Part shown: piece after piece, positions 37,601-45,525 of the stretch
How positions within the stretch are numbered: position 1 is the first letter of the stretch
How the letters are laid out: the number at the start of each line of letters is the position of its first letter
Assembly (NCBI RefSeq): GCF_024055725.1
Contig: NZ_JAMXMX010000003.1
Span: 1 to 64,000 of the forward strand
From: Actinoallomurus spadix
Lineage (GTDB): Bacteria > Actinomycetota > Actinomycetes > Streptosporangiales > Streptosporangiaceae
Reading direction: 5' to 3'
Length of the DNA stretch: 64,000 nucleotides
Notes under the pieces: generated by a model
What the model saw: the letters and a program-made list of their open reading frames with translations, nothing else
Told to the model about the DNA's origin: nothing
Databases searched by the model: none
Translations under genes and position numbers: made by a program

Positions 37601-40600
37601 CGTCGCCGAACAGGGCCAGGGACCCGTCCGCCAGCGTCTCGCCGTGCTGGACCGCGACCTCGGCGAGGCCCGCCAGCCAGCCGGACTCGCCGAACAGCGG
37701 CGACGCGAGGCGGGGCAGTGGCAGCACGCCGGGCAGCCGGTCGCGGGCGGCCAGGTCGAGGAGGTGGGCGGTGTACTGCCGGCGCAGGATCGCGATGGCC
37801 GACAGGTAGCAGCCGGGCGGCGCGATCTGCCCGTCGATCATCTGCAGCGGGTCGGCGAGGTAGTACCGGTCGCGGGGCCGCCGGCCGACGAGGGTGAGCA
37901 CGAACGCGTTGCCGGTGCGGCGCCCGGCCCGGCCGGCGCGCTGCACGTAGTTGGCGGGTCCCTTCGGCAGCGACCCGAGGATGACGGCGGACAGGTCGCC
38001 GATGTCGATGCCCAGCTCCAGCGTGGGCGTCGCGGACAGGACGTTCGGGTCGCTGTAGCGGGTGCCGTCGCGGAACGCCCGTTCGACCTTCTCCCGCTGG
38101 GGACGGGTCAGCGCGCCGGTGTGCTCGGCCGTCACCACGCGGAACGGCGTACCGCGCAGGTAGAGCCGCCGGTAGTAGTCGTCGGCGTACTCGTGGACGT
38201 CGCGGACGCGCAGCCGCCCGGGGCAGCGGTACCGCGGGCAGGGCGCGTCGAGCCACTCGCGCATGGAGCGGGGGTGGACGGTCTGCTCCCAGTGGCAGAC
38301 GTCGCAGCCGACGCCGGACTCGGCGACCCGGTCCTCGTCGAGGAGGCGCACCTGGATGTGGCCGGGCCGCAGCCCGTACACGACGGTGGCGCCGTCGGCG
38401 GCGGTGCGCCGGGCGATGACGGCCTCGTCGGCGAGCAGGTCGAAGACGCGGCCGAGGTAGTGCGCGGCGTCGTCGGGGCCGAGGCCGAGGCAGCGGCGGG
38501 TCCAGTCCTGGTACCAGTTGTGCCGGCCGGGGATGGTGTCGAACTCGCTGCGGTCCTTGCGCCGGTCGAGCAGGAAGCGCGGCGCGGCCAGGCCGCGCGG
38601 GAAGGCGGGCATGCCGTCGGGTCGCTTGCCCCAGATGGTGCCGTAGCGGCGGGTTCCGGCCTGCGCGATCCAGGGTTCGAGCCAGGCGTGCTTGACCGCG
38701 CCGCGCATCCGCAGCCGCTCCAGCAGCCCGCGGATGAACACGGCGTACGTCTCGGGCTCGGGCAGGCCGGTGAGCCGCGCCGGGCCGCGCAGGTGCAGGT
38801 CGCGGGCGAGCGCGGCGATCCGTTCCGGTTCGTCGAGGATGACCTCGGCGGCGGCCGTACGGGTGAGTTCGAGGGTGCGGCCGAGGCGGGACCGCAGACC
38901 GAACTCCATGACGGTGGCGAAGGCGAGGCGTTCGCCGATGAGGTCCCAGGTCTTGTCCGAGCCGCTGCTCTCCCCCGCGAGCAGCGCGTCGACGTCCTCG
39001 CGGTCGTGCAGGTCCGGTGGGACGACCGACGGGAGGTACTGCGGTTCGCACGCCTCCTTGACGACGTCGGAGATCAGCTCGTTGAGCGGCCTGGGCAGGC
39101 CGGGTTCGAGCGCCATGGCGAGGAGCAGCCGCAGCGAGAAGCCGTACGACCGGTTCGCCACGAACCCGGCCCGGTGCGCGGCGTCCTGCACCGAGTCGTT
39201 GAACAGCAGGGTCTTGCGGTTCTCGGCGTCGAGCTGACCGCCGCTGAACAGTTCGGTGATGGCGACGGACGCGAGCGCGGCCAGTCCGGCGCCGAGGAAG
39301 CGGGTGCCCTGTTCCATGCCGCAGGCGGGGCACTGGTCGCGTTCGGCCGCGCGGTTCGCCTCCTTGGTGTGGGCGAGGTCGGCGAGGACGAAGACGTCGC
39401 GGAAGTCGCTCTGCTCCGCCCGCCGTGGGTCGCCGGGGTCGAGCGGCCGCACGTGCCGCCCGTCGGCCCGCAGCACGAGGACGGCGGGCCCCTCGCGCCC
39501 CTCCGCCTGGGCCTGGACCTCGTTCGGCGTGGCAGTGATCAGCGGCCGTACGAGCTTCTTGTCGGACGTCACACCGGCGCGGTAGATCTTCGCCGGCTCG
39601 GTGACGAGGTCGTGCGGGTCCTTCTCCGGGGAGATCGCGGCCCACCCGGACCGGCCGCAGTGGCGGCAGTAGACGGCGGGGAGCAGTTCGCGGCCCGCGC
39701 CGAGGACGGTGGACTCGGCCTCCAGCGGCGGCGGCGCCTCGCCGTACCAGGCGAAGCCGGGTTTGCGGCCGACCGCGCGCAGCAGCCGCGACACCGACCG
39801 AACCCACAGGTGCGTCTGGATGTGCAGCAGCGGCTCGTCCGCGTCGTCGGGTTTACGGGCGATCGACAGGAGCGCGACGTACCGCGCGAGCGCGGCGGCG
39901 GCCTGCCGGGGCTGCAGCCGGATCGCGGTGCCCCAGTTGTACGCGCCGCGCCGGGGCAGCTGTTCGAGGATCTGCCCGAGCGTGCTCGGCTCGCCGCCGA
40001 GCACGTCGAGGACGGCGCTGGTGAGGATGTGGCGGCGCAGGACCGCGCCGAGCTCGGTGGCGGACAGGTCCGCCCGCCCGGTGACGGCCTCCATGATCCG
40101 CCCCATGGCCTCGTCGTCGCCGTGCGGATCGGGGATGACCGCGAGCTCCTGCGGGTCGGGCAGCGGGAGGGAGTAGTCGATGTCGTCGATGAAGTCGTCG
40201 GTGCTCGCGCGGTCCTCGGTGATGACGGAGTCCGCGTCGAACGGCGTGCCGAACACCGCCTCCGCGACCTCGCGGATCTTCGTCCCGTCGCCCTCCCCCA
40301 GCGTCGCGCTGGTGGCGACCGGGCAGATCCGCCCGAGCGGCCGGCCGGGCTCGCTGCGCCCGGTGGCCGCCGCGAGCCGCCGCAACAGCATCGCGACGTC
40401 CGTGCCCTGCGCTCCGTCGTAGGTGTGGAACTCGTCGACCACGACGTACGCCGGCTCGGCGTCCTCCCACAGCGGCAGGTCGTCGGCGCGCTGCAGCAGC
40501 AGGTCGAGCATCTTGTAGTTGGTCAGCAGGATGTCGGGCCGGGCGCGCCGGATTTCGCCGCGCCGGGTGAGCACCCGCGGGTACCCGGTCTCCGGCGTGT

Positions 40601-41105
40601 CCCCGATGTACAGGCCGGCGGTGACCCCCTGCAGGCCGGGCAGCTCCAGCAGCTCGTTGAGCCGGTGCGCCTGGTCGGTGGCGAGCGCGTTCATCGGGTA
40701 GAGCAGGATCGCCTTGACCCCGGTCCGGCCCCGCCGTCCCTCCCGGCGGCAGTGGTCGAGGATCGGCAGCAGGAACGACTCGGTCTTCCCGGAGCCCGTC
40801 CCGGTGGTGATCAGCGTCGGCCGCGCCTCGCCGTGCAAGGTGCTGAGCCGCTCGAACGCCTTCGCCTGGTGCGCGTGCGGGTCGAAGTCCGGCTTCGTCC
40901 ACTCCAGGTGCCGCTGCCACCCGTCCGCCGCCTTCCGGAACGGCGTGCGGATCCGGAGGTACGGCCCGCGGAAGATGCCCAGCTCGGGATGGTCGAGGAA
41001 GCGCGCCAGCCCGTCGCGTACGTCCTCGTCGGCGAGCGCGAACGTCGTGGTGAGGTACTGCGTGAGGTTCCGCCGGACCTCCTCGGCGGCAAGGGTAGGC
41101 CTCAC
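34617..41105 (-). CDS. Giant superfamily II DEAD/DEAH-type helicase with DUF1998 and C-terminal nuclease-like region (DruE/DrmB-related)
   Basis: A 2162-aa protein. Helicase motifs: TTGTGSGKTESFLLP near 102, VVDEFHTYDGAQGTD near 222, SATLGEG, and QRAGRAGRRTG near 1058. Many CxxC pairs (CRHCGRSGW, CPACGMEQGT, CDVCHWEQ, CQECGYI, CPRCHNE) point to zinc sites. A DUF1998-type region with CPCAEEEGKAACHRCLLSH lies about 1548-1650. Residues about 1714-1815 resemble a Vsr/DUF559-type PD-(D/E)XK fold (RPDVVFKRL, LEIAVYLDGYEYH, RLRAHGRYVFQFTWDDI). A Gly/Ser linker (about 2018-2062) precedes a last domain. DUF1998 helicases are hallmarks of Druantia (DruE) and DISARM (DrmB). It starts at GTG 41105. Confidence 0.88.
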   Translation of the reverse strand: MRPTLAAEEVRRNLTQYLTTTFALADEDVRDGLARFLDHPELGIFRGPYLRIRTPFRKAADGWQRHLEWTKPDFDPHAHQAKAFERLSTLHGEARPTLITTGTGSGKTESFLLPILDHCRREGRRGRTGVKAILLYPMNALATDQAHRLNELLELPGLQGVTAGLYIGDTPETGYPRVLTRRGEIRRARPDILLTNYKMLDLLLQRADDLPLWEDAEPAYVVVDEFHTYDGAQGTDVAMLLRRLAAATGRSEPGRPLGRICPVATSATLGEGDGTKIREVAEAVFGTPFDADSVITEDRASTDDFIDDIDYSLPLPDPQELAVIPDPHGDDEAMGRIMEAVTGRADLSATELGAVLRRHILTSAVLDVLGGEPSTLGQILEQLPRRGAYNWGTAIRLQPRQAAAALARYVALLSIARKPDDADEPLLHIQTHLWVRSVSRLLRAVGRKPGFAWYGEAPPPLEAESTVLGAGRELLPAVYCRHCGRSGWAAISPEKDPHDLVTEPAKIYRAGVTSDKKLVRPLITATPNEVQAQAEGREGPAVLVLRADGRHVRPLDPGDPRRAEQSDFRDVFVLADLAHTKEANRAAERDQCPACGMEQGTRFLGAGLAALASVAITELFSGGQLDAENRKTLLFNDSVQDAAHRAGFVANRSYGFSLRLLLAMALEPGLPRPLNELISDVVKEACEPQYLPSVVPPDLHDREDVDALLAGESSGSDKTWDLIGERLAFATVMEFGLRSRLGRTLELTRTAAAEVILDEPERIAALARDLHLRGPARLTGLPEPETYAVFIRGLLERLRMRGAVKHAWLEPWIAQAGTRRYGTIWGKRPDGMPAFPRGLAAPRFLLDRRKDRSEFDTIPGRHNWYQDWTRRCLGLGPDDAAHYLGRVFDLLADEAVIARRTAADGATVVYGLRPGHIQVRLLDEDRVAESGVGCDVCHWEQTVHPRSMREWLDAPCPRYRCPGRLRVRDVHEYADDYYRRLYLRGTPFRVVTAEHTGALTRPQREKVERAFRDGTRYSDPNVLSATPTLELGIDIGDLSAVILGSLPKGPANYVQRAGRAGRRTGNAFVLTLVGRRPRDRYYLADPLQMIDGQIAPPGCYLSAIAILRRQYTAHLLDLAARDRLPGVLPLPRLASPLFGESGWLAGLAEVAVQHGETLADGSLALFGDAVGADAAARLREFATGGLTDAVRTAARQWDDRLDDLRARLAVIDAAIDAMVESDPQQRARRRELRAERRAVQNRIGELGRSDAHGALVDLGLLPNYSLIDTRTALEATLTWEEEGEDEKRYHGEVREYERSAALALTEFAPGNHFYVRGYQHEISGLDIGSENRPAWGQWRVCQECGYIRTTSAVENTTPCPRCHNEKIGDSSALHNVLVPTRVTAHDLREDAKIRDDQDERQRGYYEQAVAVDIPAEEIATGSWRHARRTFGVDFARRAVVRTFNLGAARMDRPAGDPFAGELKRINPVHVCTTCGGATASGPPQTAGHLDGTTGSGYDSTPGHHRPWCPQRRGADVRHVPLILAHELHTEALRILVPAATTMLAERTVTFQAALMAGVAKVYGGDPDHLRVVIATMPDPPTGHRRRYVVLHDSLPGGTGYLHRMASEHGFRQVLETALDVVANCPCAEEEGKAACHRCLLSHVGGDDFDLADRSLAVEMLHELLDGWDVAPVGSTDDISLWDQVESELEARFLALLKAWAAAGDDRTLGLGGRMNDRRTADLRLTAADGSIVHWRVILQNTIRETRPDVVFKRLDAAPLEIAVYLDGYEYHAAPAVNRLADDADKRARLRAHGRYVFQFTWDDIREWETGEPPRTPAWRPYQGNAQRAAQGVYLQLGGDPAELPALIWTNPVHTLLAFLADPDRRLWQRRAVAAVAGMLRHPGLEHTRSGPDGVGERVLAALRGDPLPAQVPGDLLIGRGRDEAGCPVTLVVRESDRTWSAFAVIDDRAATIETGEAAHRLRWRAWLYWGNLLQFLTDGGGDGGQLAHTALPGFDPSALAVTGGAGLLSSLSLLPLDDEEPPGDGSSAGGTGVTTGPGSGSGSGGGTGGGVATESGAGEEQAPDAAWAQVLDLLDPDEPGLAELVSGLITAGVAAPEVGYELGEHAWQAELAWPAARIGVILAGDDQETTDCFAAYAAAGWDVRTATDWTAEELNRLTGEES

Positions 41106-41386
41106 CGCGCGCCCGCCCCGGCCAGGTCACGGCCGTACGGGAACCAGCACCGCCCGGCCCGAACCCCTGGTCGATCGACACCAGACCGCATCCGCACCGC
41201 ACCCGTCAAAGCACTCTCCGCAATCACCCAAGAGATCGCATTACCCCGCAGCCCGAGAGGTTACGCGGCTTCCCCCTGATCGGAAAGTGCTCCGCGGTCT
41301 TGCGGTCCGACGACCGTCGGCTCTCTCACCACGGAGCCGCGCCTTAGATCTAGCCAAGGCTAACTTTTTGTGACGCTATCATTACC
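41106..41386. other. Intergenic region between giant helicase and NYN gene
   Basis: About 280 bp without a gene. It holds the first copy of a 52-bp repeat (41188-41239) and, near its right end, an A/T-richer stretch with GCTATCATTACC just before the NYN start. The latter could be a -10 for a leaderless transcript, since TATCAT (41377-41382) lies seven bases before GTG 41389 and no ribosome site is visible. Confidence 0.5.
41188..41239. repeat. 52-bp direct repeat, left copy (flanks NYN gene)
   Basis: Matches 42101-42152 at 44 of 52 positions in the same orientation. Read on the minus strand both copies would encode a similar peptide (WVIAESALTGAVRMR versus WVTAERALTDAVRMR), so they may be remnants of a duplicated gene end rather than a recombination site. 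Confidence 0.7.
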
Positions 41387-41388
41387 GT

Positions 41389-42024
41389 GTGCGAGCGAAT
41401 GTCTACGTCGACGGCTTCAACCTGTACTACGGCTGCCTCAAGGGCGCGCGGCACAAGTGGCTGGACCTCGACGCCCTCTCCCGCCGCCTGCTGCCGCAGC
41501 ATGAGCACATTCACCGGATCCGCTACTTCACCGCCCAGATCGGCAGGCGTACCGACGATCCTCAACGGCACAACAGGCAGCAGATCTATCTCCGGGCCCT
41601 CAGGACGATCCCTCATCTCGAGATCCACCTGGGGCGCTTCCAGCAGACGACCGTACGAATGCCTCTGGCCGTCCCGCCCGTGCAGGGACCGCGCACCGTG
41701 GAGGTGATCAAGACGGAAGAGAAGGGATCCGACGTTAACCTCGCGACTTATCTCGTCGCGGATGCGTTCCGCGGCGACTTCGACGCCGCCCTGGTCATCA
41801 CTAACGACGCCGACTTGGCAGAGCCGATTCGTCTCGTTTGCCATGAACTGCGGCTCGTCGTCGGGATTGCGAGTCCACATCCTCCCCATCGACGCAGCGG
41901 AGCGCTCAGGCAAGCGACGCCAACGTTCTTCCGGCAGATTCGCCCGAGCACGCTGCGCGCCTGCCAGTTTCCCGACCTGATCAAGGATGGCCAGGGCCTC
42001 GTGCAGGGGCCACTGATGTGGTGA
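41389..42024 (+). CDS. NYN domain protein (LabA/DUF88-like PIN-fold ribonuclease)
   Basis: A 211-aa protein with the complete acidic set of the NYN family: VYVDGFNLYYG at the N-terminus, KGSDVNLATYLVADA near 115 and ALVITNDADLAEPI near 138. NYN domains are PIN-fold, metal-dependent RNases. The GTG at 41389 has no Shine-Dalgarno site but a -10-like TATCAT at leaderless spacing. It stands alone between repeats inside the defence island, ends before a strong terminator, and could be an RNA-degrading effector; that role is inference. Confidence 0.9.
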   Translation: MRANVYVDGFNLYYGCLKGARHKWLDLDALSRRLLPQHEHIHRIRYFTAQIGRRTDDPQRHNRQQIYLRALRTIPHLEIHLGRFQQTTVRMPLAVPPVQGPRTVEVIKTEEKGSDVNLATYLVADAFRGDFDAALVITNDADLAEPIRLVCHELRLVVGIASPHPPHRRSGALRQATPTFFRQIRPSTLRACQFPDLIKDGQGLVQGPLMW

Positions 42025-42032
42025 CATGACAA

Positions 42033-42055
42033 GGCCCCATCCGAAGGATGGGGCC
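42033..42055 (+). terminator. Terminator of the NYN gene
   Basis: A perfect 10-bp stem GGCCCCATCC / GGATGGGGCC with loop GAA lies 8 bases after the NYN stop. Confidence 0.88.
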
Positions 42056-42100
42056 TGACCCACCAGCCTAGGCGAGTGGGGCGATTGCTCTTATTCAATC

Positions 42101-42152
42101 GCATCCGGACCGCATCCGTCAACGCACGCTCCGCAGTCACCCAGCAGGTCGC
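42101..42152. repeat. 52-bp direct repeat, right copy
   Basis: The right partner of the repeat at 41188-41239, 913 bp away (85% identical). Together they bracket the NYN gene and its terminator. Confidence 0.7.
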
Positions 42153-42326
42153 CTTCCCAAGCGGCTGCATAGGGGTTCGATGACGCCGGCCGAGGTCCAG
42201 CATCGGCGCAGTGCCGGTCGGCCTCGCGATGGTCGCGGGCCCATGATGCGGCGCCAAGTACTCGGCTGCGCAGTGAGACGGCTGCCAACCGCAAGCGACG
42301 GCCGCCGCCGGGCGGAAGCGGCCGGA

Positions 42327-42826
42327 TCAGACGCGCAGGCCGTACACGGTGTTATTGCCGGAGTACGAGTAGCAGTGGAGGGCAACGGTGCCGTCGCCGG
42401 TGATGCCGACCCGCTGCGACATGCCGGCGTGGCAGCTCCACAGCAGGCGCCCGGTCTCGGCGTGCACCGCGTAGGTCATGTCGTAGGAGCTGGTCAGGTA
42501 GACGACGCCACCGAACGGGCCCCACGCACCCCGGAGATCCTTGCCGCCGTCGAATCTCCAGGCCAGGGTGTTCTGCCCGAACGCGGCCTTCCAGCGGATT
42601 CGGCCGGTCCCGGCGTCGAGCGCGTAGAGCGGCGTTGATTCCCGACCGCCCACGTAAACGGCGTCGTGGGTGGCCAGCGGCCGGCGAGGCGCCTGCCGGC
42701 GGCGAATCGCCACCGTTCCCTTTCGCGGCCGAGATAGACCCGTCCCATCCCGCCGGCGCCCAGGCGACCGACCAACGCGTACGGACCGACTCGCGCGGGG
42801 TCTTCCGGCGCGAGCGACTCCACCAC
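42327..42826 (-). pseudogene. Remnant of a Ser/Thr kinase with PQQ beta-propeller (internal deletion and frame change)
   Basis: On the minus strand 42826-42720 encodes the start of a Hanks-type kinase (LAPEDPARVGPYALVGRLGAG followed by GMGRVYLGRERER). Then a different frame, from about 42710 to 42327, encodes the end of a PQQ-like propeller (ATHDAVYVGG, YALDAGTGRIRWKA, TYAVHAETGRLLWSCHAG, GNNTVYGLRV). Full proteins of this type have about 700 residues. Here nearly the whole kinase domain and most blades are missing, and the two ends are out of frame near 42700-42725. This is a deletion derivative and not functional. Confidence 0.82.
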
Positions 42827-43197
42827 ACCCCCATACGCATACGATCACCCGTAAGCGGCACCGGACTTTCCGGGCCACCATAGCGATCATCATTCCATCG
42901 GACGATCGGGGCAGATGGTGACGCGGTCGCATCTTCGACGGCCCACCGGCCGAAGTGACCGATCTTCCCGGCGCCCGGGTAAGGGCAGAGCGGGCGATCA
43001 GTCGGCGACATCTACGATGTTCGGTCTCGGCCACCCTTGATGTGGCCTCGGCTCAGGTGACGGTGCCTTTACCGGCGAAGTCTCCTCGGCCTCTCATATT
43101 GGGCAGGCAGGAGACCGAAACCTCGACGACGCTTGTGTGACCATCCTTGACGTGCGAAAGTCCTGACAGAGCCGTCGGAGCAGATAAGGAGCGCGCC
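42827..43197. other. Intergenic region upstream of the small-gene trio
   Basis: About 370 bp without a supported gene. It must contain the promoter of the plus-strand genes that follow; no convincing -35/-10 pair was found. A minus-strand fragment reading GKIGHFGRW near 42950 resembles the end of an RsbW-like ATPase (compare GEVGHFGLW in the gene at 51543) but is too short to call. Confidence 0.5.
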
Positions 43198-43467
43198 GTG
43201 TCTCGCCCCTGGGAAGCCGATCACGGAGCCCGGTTCAGCCGTCGCCTCGGTAAAACAGCAGCCGAATTAGGGAACAGCCGCACCACGAACGACTGCCCGG
43301 ACATCTGGGAACTCGACAACGGCGACATCGCGATCGTCGGGCGCGACATGACGACCGTGTTCGCCGACCGGCTGCCTTCCGACGTCCGGATCGGAGTCGA
43401 TGAACGGCTGGTCGTCATCCCTGGGAACATGCTGCGTGCCGCGAAGCCGGACATCCCGGATGCTTGA
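43198..43467 (+). CDS. Small actinomycete protein of unknown function, paired with DUF6879
   Basis: An 89-aa protein from GTG 43198, six bases after AAGGAG. It contains CPDIWELDNGDIAIVGRDMT and DERLVVIPGNMLRAAKPD, a recurrent pattern in short actinomycete proteins encoded directly upstream of DUF6879 genes. Soluble; no known catalytic motif. Its stop overlaps the start of the next gene by eight bases, so the two are co-translated. The function of the pair is not known. Confidence 0.75.
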   Translation: MSRPWEADHGARFSRRLGKTAAELGNSRTTNDCPDIWELDNGDIAIVGRDMTTVFADRLPSDVRIGVDERLVVIPGNMLRAAKPDIPDA

Positions 43468-44065
43468 CCGCATACATCGGATCCCAGGGAAGACACTCGA
43501 TGTCGCTACCTACCATGCCGTACGGCGTGCGGAGACCGAGCGCCTGACCGGACCCATCTGGAAGCTCGAGCGTTCGCAGTACTTCCACGAGCCCGATGAC
43601 GACCCCAGCTGGCAGGCGTTCGTCGCGGACGACTGGCCGCGGGTGCACGCCGTGTTCGAGAGCGAGCGGGCCGACGCGCGGGCCGAGGTGGAGAGCTACG
43701 CACGACAGGGCAGTGAGCTTCGCCGCCTGCGCATCGTCGAGCGGCCGGTGTCGCGATATCTCCTCTGGGAGATGCAGTGGTTCAAGATCTTGGCCGAGGA
43801 GGGAACCGCGATCCGCGTCCTCGACGCCGGAGACATCGAAACCCTTGAGCGCGACGGCGTCCTTCCTGAGGTCGTGGTCGACGAACACGCGCTCTACCAC
43901 GTCCGGTACGACGAGGAGTGGCGGCCTTGCGGGGCCAGGCGAATCGACGACCCTGACGTGATGCGTCAGGCCACCACGGAACTCGCGGAACTATGGGAGT
44001 TGGCGGAGCCGTTCTCGCGGTATTTCACTCGTGAGATCATGACGCTCCTGCCATCGGCCCCGTGA
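43460..44065 (+). CDS. DUF6879 family protein
   Basis: A 201-aa cytosolic protein. It contains WKLERSQYFHEPDDDPSW, an internal helical stretch, then SRYLLWEMQWFKILAEEGTAIRVLDAG and a C-terminal VVDEHALYHVRYDEEWRP. These are characteristic of DUF6879, a family common near XRE/DUF397 genes in actinomycetes and of unknown function. The ATG at 43460 overlaps the previous stop. Confidence 0.85.
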   Translation: MLDRIHRIPGKTLDVATYHAVRRAETERLTGPIWKLERSQYFHEPDDDPSWQAFVADDWPRVHAVFESERADARAEVESYARQGSELRRLRIVERPVSRYLLWEMQWFKILAEEGTAIRVLDAGDIETLERDGVLPEVVVDEHALYHVRYDEEWRPCGARRIDDPDVMRQATTELAELWELAEPFSRYFTREIMTLLPSAP

Positions 44066-44087
44066 GGGCCGGACCCCCTGAAGAGGT

Positions 44088-44837
44088 ATGAGCCGGCGAA
44101 CCCGTAACCGGAGCATCAGAAGCACGCTCACCACCGCCGTCCTTCTGCTGATCGCCGCGACGGCCGTGGCGCTCATCGGCATCTCCCCGATCGCGCTCGG
44201 AGTCTTCCGCGGTCCGACCGACAGGTGGGAACGATTCAGCTTTATCGGCCAGACCTACGGCGCGGCGTCAGCCATCGTGTCGGTGCTGGCGTTGGTCGGC
44301 ATCGTCCTGACCTTGAGCTATCAGGCGCGTGAGACGAAGCTCGCCCGTGAGGAGACCCGGCGCCAAGCGGTCGGCGATCTCCTCAAGATGGCGATGGAGG
44401 ATCCTGACCTCGACGAGTGCTGGGGACCGATGCCAGAACCGGACGACCCCAAGACCCGCAAGCAACTGCTCTACACGAATATGATCATCGCTGAATGGTC
44501 GCTGTCCTACGAGACGAGAGCACTTCCGGAAGCCCGCCTGCGTGCCATCGCGAACGAGATGTTCCAAGGCCAGGTCGGACGGAACTATTGGAAGGGCGCC
44601 CGCGAGGCACGGCTCTCAACGTCGGCCAACCGCCGGGAACGGCGCTTCCACGAGATCCTCGACGAGGAGTACGAACGGGTCCAGCCTCCGCTGCTCACTC
44701 GGCAGGTCCGTCCTGCATCGCCGATCACCGTTGTGGCGACGGCGAAGGAACGCCTGTCGTGGATGGCGCTCGGTGTCGGCGCCACAGTGCTTTATCGGGC
44801 GTTCTTCCGGCGTCGCGATGTTGACAGGGGAAGGTGA
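44088..44837 (+). CDS. DUF6082 family membrane protein
   Basis: A 249-aa protein with two N-terminal membrane helices (about 14-40, LTTAVLLLIAATAVALIGIS, and about 58-80, AASAIVSVLALVGIVLTLSY) and a cytoplasmic helical domain. That domain contains QARETKLAREETRRQ and YTNMIIAEWSLSYE, as in DUF6082. The ATG at 44088 has GAAGAGG upstream. It follows the DUF6879 gene by 22 bp and probably belongs to the same transcript. Biochemical role unknown. Confidence 0.78.
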   Translation: MSRRTRNRSIRSTLTTAVLLLIAATAVALIGISPIALGVFRGPTDRWERFSFIGQTYGAASAIVSVLALVGIVLTLSYQARETKLAREETRRQAVGDLLKMAMEDPDLDECWGPMPEPDDPKTRKQLLYTNMIIAEWSLSYETRALPEARLRAIANEMFQGQVGRNYWKGAREARLSTSANRRERRFHEILDEEYERVQPPLLTRQVRPASPITVVATAKERLSWMALGVGATVLYRAFFRRRDVDRGR

Positions 44838-44919
44838 CGGAGTGGAATCCCCCGGTGGGGACCGCCAGGAGGCAGGACGGCCACGAGGGCTCGCGGTACC
44901 TCGTGGGCGCTCCGGCTCA

Positions 44920-45102
44920 GCCGCAGTGCACCTTGTTGTACACGCGTAGCCGTTGTCGGTCTTGCTCTGGGTATCGATCTGAGCCTTGAGGTCGATGCAC
45001 TGGCCGGCGGCCGAGACGTAGACCGGGCCCGCGCAGTACGTACTGCCGGAGTCGTAGGCGAGGGCACAGTTCTTCCCGGAAGCGGAGCTGTAGTAGAGCT
45101 AA
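44920..45102 (-). pseudogene. C-terminal remnant of a small secreted (spore-associated-like) protein
   Basis: The minus strand encodes LYYSSASGKNCALAY, then GSTYCAGPVYVSAAGQCIDL, resembling the end of actinomycete spore-associated/disulfide-rich secreted proteins. A frame change near 44945 is needed to reach VYNKVHCG and a stop at 44920. No start codon or signal peptide precedes it; the 5' part is replaced by IS-related DNA at about 45103. It is a truncated gene. Confidence 0.55.
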
Positions 45103-45525
45103 CCTCGCGCTTTCACGCGAGCTCTGGACGATCTGATCGTTTACATGAGAAAAGTGCCTCTGAGCTGGGAGGATCGGGCTTGTCGAGAGTCCTGTCCACC
45201 CATGCTGAATGGCACTTTTCAGGTGCAGCCTACCGGTCGCCGCCCCAAGATCACGGTGTCTTCGGACGGTAAGGGAATCGTCGGTCAGGCCGGGGCCTGC
45301 TGCTGATGGAGACGTTGCGGGTCACCGGGCTGGATCAGGGCCTGTCACAGGCGCTGGAGCGGTGGCGGCCGTCCCGGGCGGTGCATGACCCGGGCAAGAT
45401 CATGTGTGATCTGGCGGTGATGCTCGCGTTGGGCGGGGACTGCCTGGCCGACATCGCCATCCTTCGCGCTGCACCGGAGCTGTTCGGGTCGATTCCCTCC
45501 GACCCGACGGTATCCCGGCTCAGCG
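45103..45525 (+). mobile_element. IS1380-family insertion sequence fragment (transposase 5' part, frameshifted)
   Basis: An ATG at 45203 begins a transposase frame (QPTGRRPKITVSSDGKG), which breaks at a GGGG tract near 45293 and resumes in another frame as ETLRVTGLDQGLSQALERW, VHDPGKIMCDLAVMLALGGDCLADIAILRAAPELFGSIPSDPTVSRL. This matches the N-terminal 100 residues of IS1380 transposases. Upstream are the paired arms AAAAGTGCC (45150-45158) and GGCACTTTT (45211-45219) typical of the left end. The rest of the element is missing, so it is dead. Confidence 0.82.

Noticed and set aside
37644-41279. Very long open frame antisense to the giant helicase, and similar ones opposite 4355-5941 and 59726-62437
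   Set aside because: These are mirror frames caused by high third-position GC; they lack motifs, ribosome sites and plausible composition.
42940-42990. Fragment of an RsbW-like ATPase (GKIGHFGRW)
   Set aside because: Only about nine residues resemble the family; too little to call a pseudogene.
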